Assembly: GCA_964614245.1 (NCBI GenBank)
Contig: CAZTKU010000118.1
Coordinates: forward strand, 1 to 9,410
Direction: 5' to 3'
Source of the DNA: VGWB01 sp964614245
Lineage (GTDB): Bacteria > Bacteroidota > Ignavibacteria > UBA10030
DNA: 9,410 bases
The notes under the pieces were generated by a model that was given only the letters and a program-made list of their open reading frames with translations, was not told where the DNA came from and searched no databases. Below, in pieces: positions 6,138-9,410 of the stretch. Numbering within the stretch: the first letter of the stretch is position 1; the number at the start of each line of letters is the position of its first letter. Made by a program: the position numbers and the translations under genes.

Positions 6138-6355
6138 AACCATTGCGAGATTCAAGAGGTAAAATGAAGAATTGTGGCTCAAGGTTGCGAGTGCAGAGTA
6201 CAGGTCCCAAGATGTGCGCTGTAGATGGTGTATCGGCAATCCCCTCCCGTCTCACATCTTGCGTTTCACTCTTTCTTTAGACTGTTCACGATTCACCGTT
6301 TGCTTTCTACTTAATTACTTGCTACTCCACTACTCACCGAGTCGACTACTCCCTC
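6034..6355. other. 322-bp intergenic region between tRNA-Arg and proS
   Basis: No confident gene. It contains the second copy of the tRNA 3' end (6125-6137) and a weak 7-bp inverted repeat CGGGATA/TATCCCG (6068-6074, 6097-6103). A 38-codon ORF with an SD-like AAGAGG starts at 6164. A 9-bp inverted repeat CAAGATGTG/CACATCTTG occurs at 6208-6216 and 6253-6261. The final stretch (6241-6355) is markedly pyrimidine-rich, 84 of 115 bases by hand count, with short recurring TTCAC and CTACTC units and no SD before proS. Confidence 0.6.
6164..6280 (+). CDS. Possible 38-aa small ORF in the proS leader
   Basis: ATG at 6164 is preceded by AAGAGGT with 4 nt between the last G of GAGG and the start. The frame runs 38 codons to TAG at 6278-6280. 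The peptide (begins MKNCGSRLRV, ends SCVSLFL) has a basic first half and a hydrophobic end, with three cysteines. I recognise nothing in it. It contains no run of proline or arginine codons that would suggest attenuation of proS. An SD-plus-ATG of this kind may arise by chance, so this is a weak candidate. Confidence 0.2.
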   Translation: MKNCGSRLRVQSTGPKMCAVDGVSAIPSRLTSCVSLFL

Positions 6356-8050
6356 ATGCGCTTCTCCAAATCCTTCATTCCCACACAAAAAGAAACACCG
6401 ACTGACGCGTCGATTCCAAGTCACCAGCTCATGCTCCGCGCGGGATTAATGAGACAATTGACCGCCGGCGTGTATTCGTTTCTCCCTCTCGGTTACCGTG
6501 CAATGTTGAAAGCCATGCAGATCGTTCGGGAGGAGATGAATGCAATCGGCGGGCAGGAGTTCCATTTCCCCGCCCTGAACCCTGAATCTCTCTGGATTCA
6601 AACCGGCCGCCGGGACATACCGAATTTTATCCTGAGCATCAAGGAGCGCGAGCTTGTGCTCGCCCCGACTCACGAGGAGGTCGTCGCGTTCCTTGCGGCC
6701 ATGCACATTCAATCGTACAAGGACCTGCCACAGATCTGGTACCAGATCCAGACGAAGTTCAGAAACGAGCCCCGGCCCAGGTCCGGTGTGCTGCGAGGAC
6801 GGCAATTCATCATGAAGGATTCGTACACACTCGATACGACATGGGAGGGGCTTGACATCGCGTATGAAGCGCACGCGCAGGCGTACAGAAATATCTTCAC
6901 GCGCTGCGGATTGAGGTTTTTCGAAGTTGGTGCGTCGAGCGGTGCAATGGGAGGGACCGGCTCGCAGGAATTCATGGTGGAGTCTGACTCTGGCGAGGAT
7001 ACGGTTGTCCGGTGCAGCAAATGCGGATACGCTGCGAACCTGGAGATCGCGGCCTCCAAGCTTGCCAACGCGGGCCGCACCGCGGAGTCGAAACCTGTTG
7101 CAGAGATCCACACCCCTAACGTGCACACGATTGACGAACTCGCGGCCTTCCTGAACGTCGATCCTGCTCGGCTCGCGAAGTCGCTCGTTTATCGACACAA
7201 CGGCCAGCCGTTGCTCATCTTGATGGTCGGCAACGATCAGCTCAATGAGTCAAAGCTCGGCGCCGCACTTGGTGGTGGTGAGATTAAGGCGATGGACACA
7301 GAGGAGCTGAGGGCACTCACCGGCGCGGACGCCGGCTCGATCGGTCCGGTCGAACTGAAACGGTTCCGAATCATTGCGGACAAACGCCTTGAAGACGCGA
7401 ACAATCTCATTAGCGGCGCGAACAAAAACGACTACCACCTCGGCAACATCGATATGCAGCGCGATGTCACACTTGATGGCTACTTCGATCTCCGCACCGT
7501 CGAGTCGGGCGAGCCTTGCCCGAGATGCTCATCGCCTCTGAAAATTTCCAACGCCATCGAGTTGGGACATATCTTTAAGCTCGGCACGAAGTACTCAGAA
7601 GCCTTGAACGTGACCTTCCTCGACGAGAACGGCCAGGCAAAGCCGATCATCATGGGGAGCTACGGGATTGGCATCGAGCGCATCATCGCATGCGCAATTG
7701 AGCAAAGTCGCGACCAAGATGGCATCATCTGGGACAAGTCGATTGCTCCTTATCAGGTTCACATTGTCGCAGTCAATATGAATAACAAAGAGATTGTGCT
7801 CGCGGCAAATCAAGCATACCGTGCTCTTAGCGAAGCCGGTGTCGAAACGCTCTTCGACGATCGCTCCAATGTGACGGCCGGATTCAAGTTCAAAGACGCT
7901 GATCTTCTCGGAATGCCCTTGCAGGTGGTGGTAGGTGAGAAAGGTTTGAAAACAGGTCAAGTCGAGATCAAAACTCGCAAGACGGGAGAGAGGGTGATGG
8001 TTTCGTCGGGCGATGTCGCTGCCCAAGTCAAAAAACTCCTCTCGCTCTGA
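6356..8050 (+). CDS. proS: Prolyl-tRNA synthetase, bacterial type with editing insertion
   Basis: A 564-aa class II aminoacyl-tRNA synthetase that charges tRNA-Pro with proline in the cytoplasm, of the usual length for the bacterial (ProS type 1) form. The N-terminus matches the family directly (SKSFIPTQKETPTDA, then SHQLMLRAGLMRQLTAGVY). Motif 2 is at about 133-157 (FRNEPRPRSGVLRGRQF, then MKDSY) and motif 3 at 433-443 (GSYGIGIERII). Between them, at about 225-385, lies the YbaK-like INS domain that hydrolyses Ala-tRNA-Pro, with K275 in LAKSLVYR and the GSIGP loop at 327-331. Cysteine pairs C220/C223 and C388/C391 flank that insertion. The anticodon-binding domain follows from about 465, including DDRSNVTAGFKFKDADLLG. 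The ATG at 6356 fits the family N-terminus although no SD precedes it. An aldehyde dehydrogenase gene starts 6 nt after the stop. Confidence 0.97.
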   Translation: MRFSKSFIPTQKETPTDASIPSHQLMLRAGLMRQLTAGVYSFLPLGYRAMLKAMQIVREEMNAIGGQEFHFPALNPESLWIQTGRRDIPNFILSIKERELVLAPTHEEVVAFLAAMHIQSYKDLPQIWYQIQTKFRNEPRPRSGVLRGRQFIMKDSYTLDTTWEGLDIAYEAHAQAYRNIFTRCGLRFFEVGASSGAMGGTGSQEFMVESDSGEDTVVRCSKCGYAANLEIAASKLANAGRTAESKPVAEIHTPNVHTIDELAAFLNVDPARLAKSLVYRHNGQPLLILMVGNDQLNESKLGAALGGGEIKAMDTEELRALTGADAGSIGPVELKRFRIIADKRLEDANNLISGANKNDYHLGNIDMQRDVTLDGYFDLRTVESGEPCPRCSSPLKISNAIELGHIFKLGTKYSEALNVTFLDENGQAKPIIMGSYGIGIERIIACAIEQSRDQDGIIWDKSIAPYQVHIVAVNMNNKEIVLAANQAYRALSEAGVETLFDDRSNVTAGFKFKDADLLGMPLQVVVGEKGLKTGQVEIKTRKTGERVMVSSGDVAAQVKKLLSL

Positions 8051-8056
8051 CCCAAT

Positions 8057-9410
8057 ATGTCGGCACCCCCATTTCGTTTTCTCGTAGGCGGTGAGTGGGT
8101 CGCTCCCCAACGTTCTCACACCGTCGCCGACATCACCAGTCCTTATGACAACTCGCTTGTCGGCAAGCTCTACCTCGCCACGGAAAAGGACGTGGAGAAC
8201 GCCATTGAGCGCGCACTGGTTGGCTTTGCCAAGGCAAGAGCGCTCCAGAGTTACGAGCGCTTTGAAATCCTCTCGTTCGTGGCGAACGAGATCAAGGATG
8301 GGAAGGAAGAGTTTGCGCAGCTCATCACGGCTGAGGCTGGGAAACCTCTCCAGGCCTCACGCGTTGAGGTTGACCGCGCAATCACGACGTTCCAGCTGGC
8401 AGCAGAAGAGGCGCGGCGAATCGGCGGAGAAGTTGTTCCTCTCGACATATCTACGATCGGGCAGAATCGCTATGGGATCGTGAGAAGGTTCCCGCTCGGC
8501 ATCGTGCTCGGCATATCCCCCTTCAACTACCCATTGAACCTCGTCGCTCACAAGCTGGGGCCAGCGATGGCAGCCGGCAACGCCTTCATTTTGAAGCCGC
8601 CTCCTCAGGCACCTTTGACAAGTATCAAACTTGCTGAGCTGGTTGAGGCCTCGGGTTTTCCGGCGGAAGCGTTCAGCGTCTTGCCGTGTCGAAATGAAAT
8701 CGCCGAGAAGCTGGTAACTGATCCGCGTATCAAGATGCTCAGCTTTACGGGGAGCGCGGCTGTCGGTTGGTCTCTTAAGTTGAAAGCTGGAAAGAAGAAG
8801 GTGCTGCTTGAGCTGGGAGGGAATGCGGGCGTCATCGTTGACCGCTCCGCGAACATCGATGATGCGGTCAAAAAGAATGTCATGGCCGCGTTCGTCTATT
8901 CCGGACAGGTGTGCATCAAGGTTCAGCGGATTTATGTCCATGAGGATATTTTTGATTCTTACAAGGAGAAGTTTGTGCAGGGGGCAAAGGGATTGAAGGC
9001 AGGAGATCCGAAACATCCGGATACTATTGTTGGACCCGTGATTAACAGCGAGGCTCTCGAACGGATACTCAGCTGGCTTGATGAGGCGCGCGCCCAGGGA
9101 GCACAAACCCTGGCAGGGGGCGGGCACGTCGGCCGAGTGATCGACCCAACGGTGCTCGCGAATGTTTCACGAGAGTCCAGAGCCTTCTGCGCAGAGATTT
9201 TCGGTCCGGTCGTGACCCTCCACAAGTTCGGCACAATTGAAGAAGCGGTTGCCGGCATCAACGATTCACAATTCGGACTGCAGGCCGGCATCTTCTCAAA
9301 CGACTACCGTAATATTCTGTATGCCTACAATCACCTTGATGTTGGGGCAGTGATTGTGAACGACACTCCAACCTTCAGAGTCGACAACATGCCGTACGGG
9401 GGGATGAAAG
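8057..9410 (+). CDS. NAD(P)-dependent aldehyde dehydrogenase, 3' end outside window
   Basis: An uninterrupted frame of 451 codons runs to the window edge with no stop, probably missing only the last 20-30 residues of a roughly 475-aa protein. It is a clear ALDH-superfamily member that oxidises an aldehyde to a carboxylate with NAD(P)+. Visible landmarks are ISPFNYPLN with the oxyanion-hole Asn157, FILKP with the cofactor-contacting Lys180, FTGSAAVG (230-237, the Rossmann glycine region), LELGGNAG with the general-base Glu252, YSGQVCIKVQRIYV with the nucleophile Cys286, and EIFGP (380-384). All catalytic residues are present. The GQVC-x-x-VQRIYV form resembles the lactaldehyde/sulfoacetaldehyde/GapN-like branches, but I cannot fix the substrate. 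The start is 6 nt after proS and lacks an SD, suggesting co-transcription with proS without an obvious metabolic tie. Confidence 0.93.
   Translation, partial: MSAPPFRFLVGGEWVAPQRSHTVADITSPYDNSLVGKLYLATEKDVENAIERALVGFAKARALQSYERFEILSFVANEIKDGKEEFAQLITAEAGKPLQASRVEVDRAITTFQLAAEEARRIGGEVVPLDISTIGQNRYGIVRRFPLGIVLGISPFNYPLNLVAHKLGPAMAAGNAFILKPPPQAPLTSIKLAELVEASGFPAEAFSVLPCRNEIAEKLVTDPRIKMLSFTGSAAVGWSLKLKAGKKKVLLELGGNAGVIVDRSANIDDAVKKNVMAAFVYSGQVCIKVQRIYVHEDIFDSYKEKFVQGAKGLKAGDPKHPDTIVGPVINSEALERILSWLDEARAQGAQTLAGGGHVGRVIDPTVLANVSRESRAFCAEIFGPVVTLHKFGTIEEAVAGINDSQFGLQAGIFSNDYRNILYAYNHLDVGAVIVNDTPTFRVDNMPYGGMK

Noticed and set aside
6208..6261. 9-bp inverted repeat CAAGATGTG/CACATCTTG with a 36-nt loop as a riboswitch or T-box upstream of proS
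   Set aside because: A 9-bp match within about 50 bp is expected by chance about once or twice in a window this size, and no T-box or other riboswitch signature surrounds it.
6446..7198. 250-codon minus-strand open frame opposite proS
   Set aside because: It lies entirely within the highly conserved catalytic part of proS and resembles no protein family.
8357..9127. 256-codon minus-strand open frame opposite the aldehyde dehydrogenase
   Set aside because: The + strand encodes a full set of ALDH catalytic motifs here; the reverse frame has no SD or recognisable domain.
1..9410. CRISPR array, insertion sequence, toxin-antitoxin pair or defence island
   Set aside because: I saw no regularly spaced long repeats, transposase or integrase motifs, or paired small toxin/antitoxin genes. 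The only mobile-element hint is the 13-bp tRNA-end duplication.

Overview
The window is a compact, moderately GC-rich bacterial chromosome segment in which every gene I can support lies on the + strand. It holds eight protein-coding genes, two of them cut by the window edges, one tRNA gene and one strong intrinsic terminator. I see no transposase, integrase, CRISPR array or toxin-antitoxin pair. The tRNA lacks an encoded CCA, some genes have Shine-Dalgarno (SD) sites while others do not, and a GH172/DUF2961 enzyme sits beside TPR lipoproteins. This would fit an uncultured member of the Bacteroidota/Ignavibacteria (FCB) group, but that is a low-confidence inference from gene content.

Positions 1-3802 hold five genes: the end of a TPR-repeat protein, two small membrane proteins of unknown function (109 and 166 aa), a secreted NTF2-like (SnoaL/DUF4440-type) protein, and a secreted GH172/DUF2961 enzyme with a C-terminal beta-rich domain. 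Gaps are 50-160 nt, so shared transcription is possible but not shown. The last two look like cell-envelope or exported proteins, and the second is probably a glycoside-active enzyme.

Positions 3803-4257 are a gap with no convincing gene but some unexplained structure: a short coding-like minus-strand frame, nested inverted repeats, and an exact 11-bp tandem duplication just before the next ribosome-binding site. Positions 4258-5715 encode a 485-aa TPR lipoprotein, closed by a 13-bp-stem terminator at 5765-5804.

Positions 5959-6033 are tRNA-Arg(CCT). Its last bases are duplicated exactly about 100 bp downstream (13 bp), which is the geometry of a tRNA attachment site or its remnant. A pyrimidine-rich stretch without an SD then leads into proS (6356-8050), a full-length bacterial prolyl-tRNA synthetase with the inserted editing domain. 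Six nucleotides later comes an NAD(P)-dependent aldehyde dehydrogenase that runs off the window end with its catalytic residues intact.

Overall this is mostly an ordinary housekeeping and envelope-protein region. The points most worth a second look are the tRNA 3'-end duplication, the structured 455-bp gap, and the unknown small membrane proteins next to the GH172 enzyme. I do not see a convincing novel multi-gene system.
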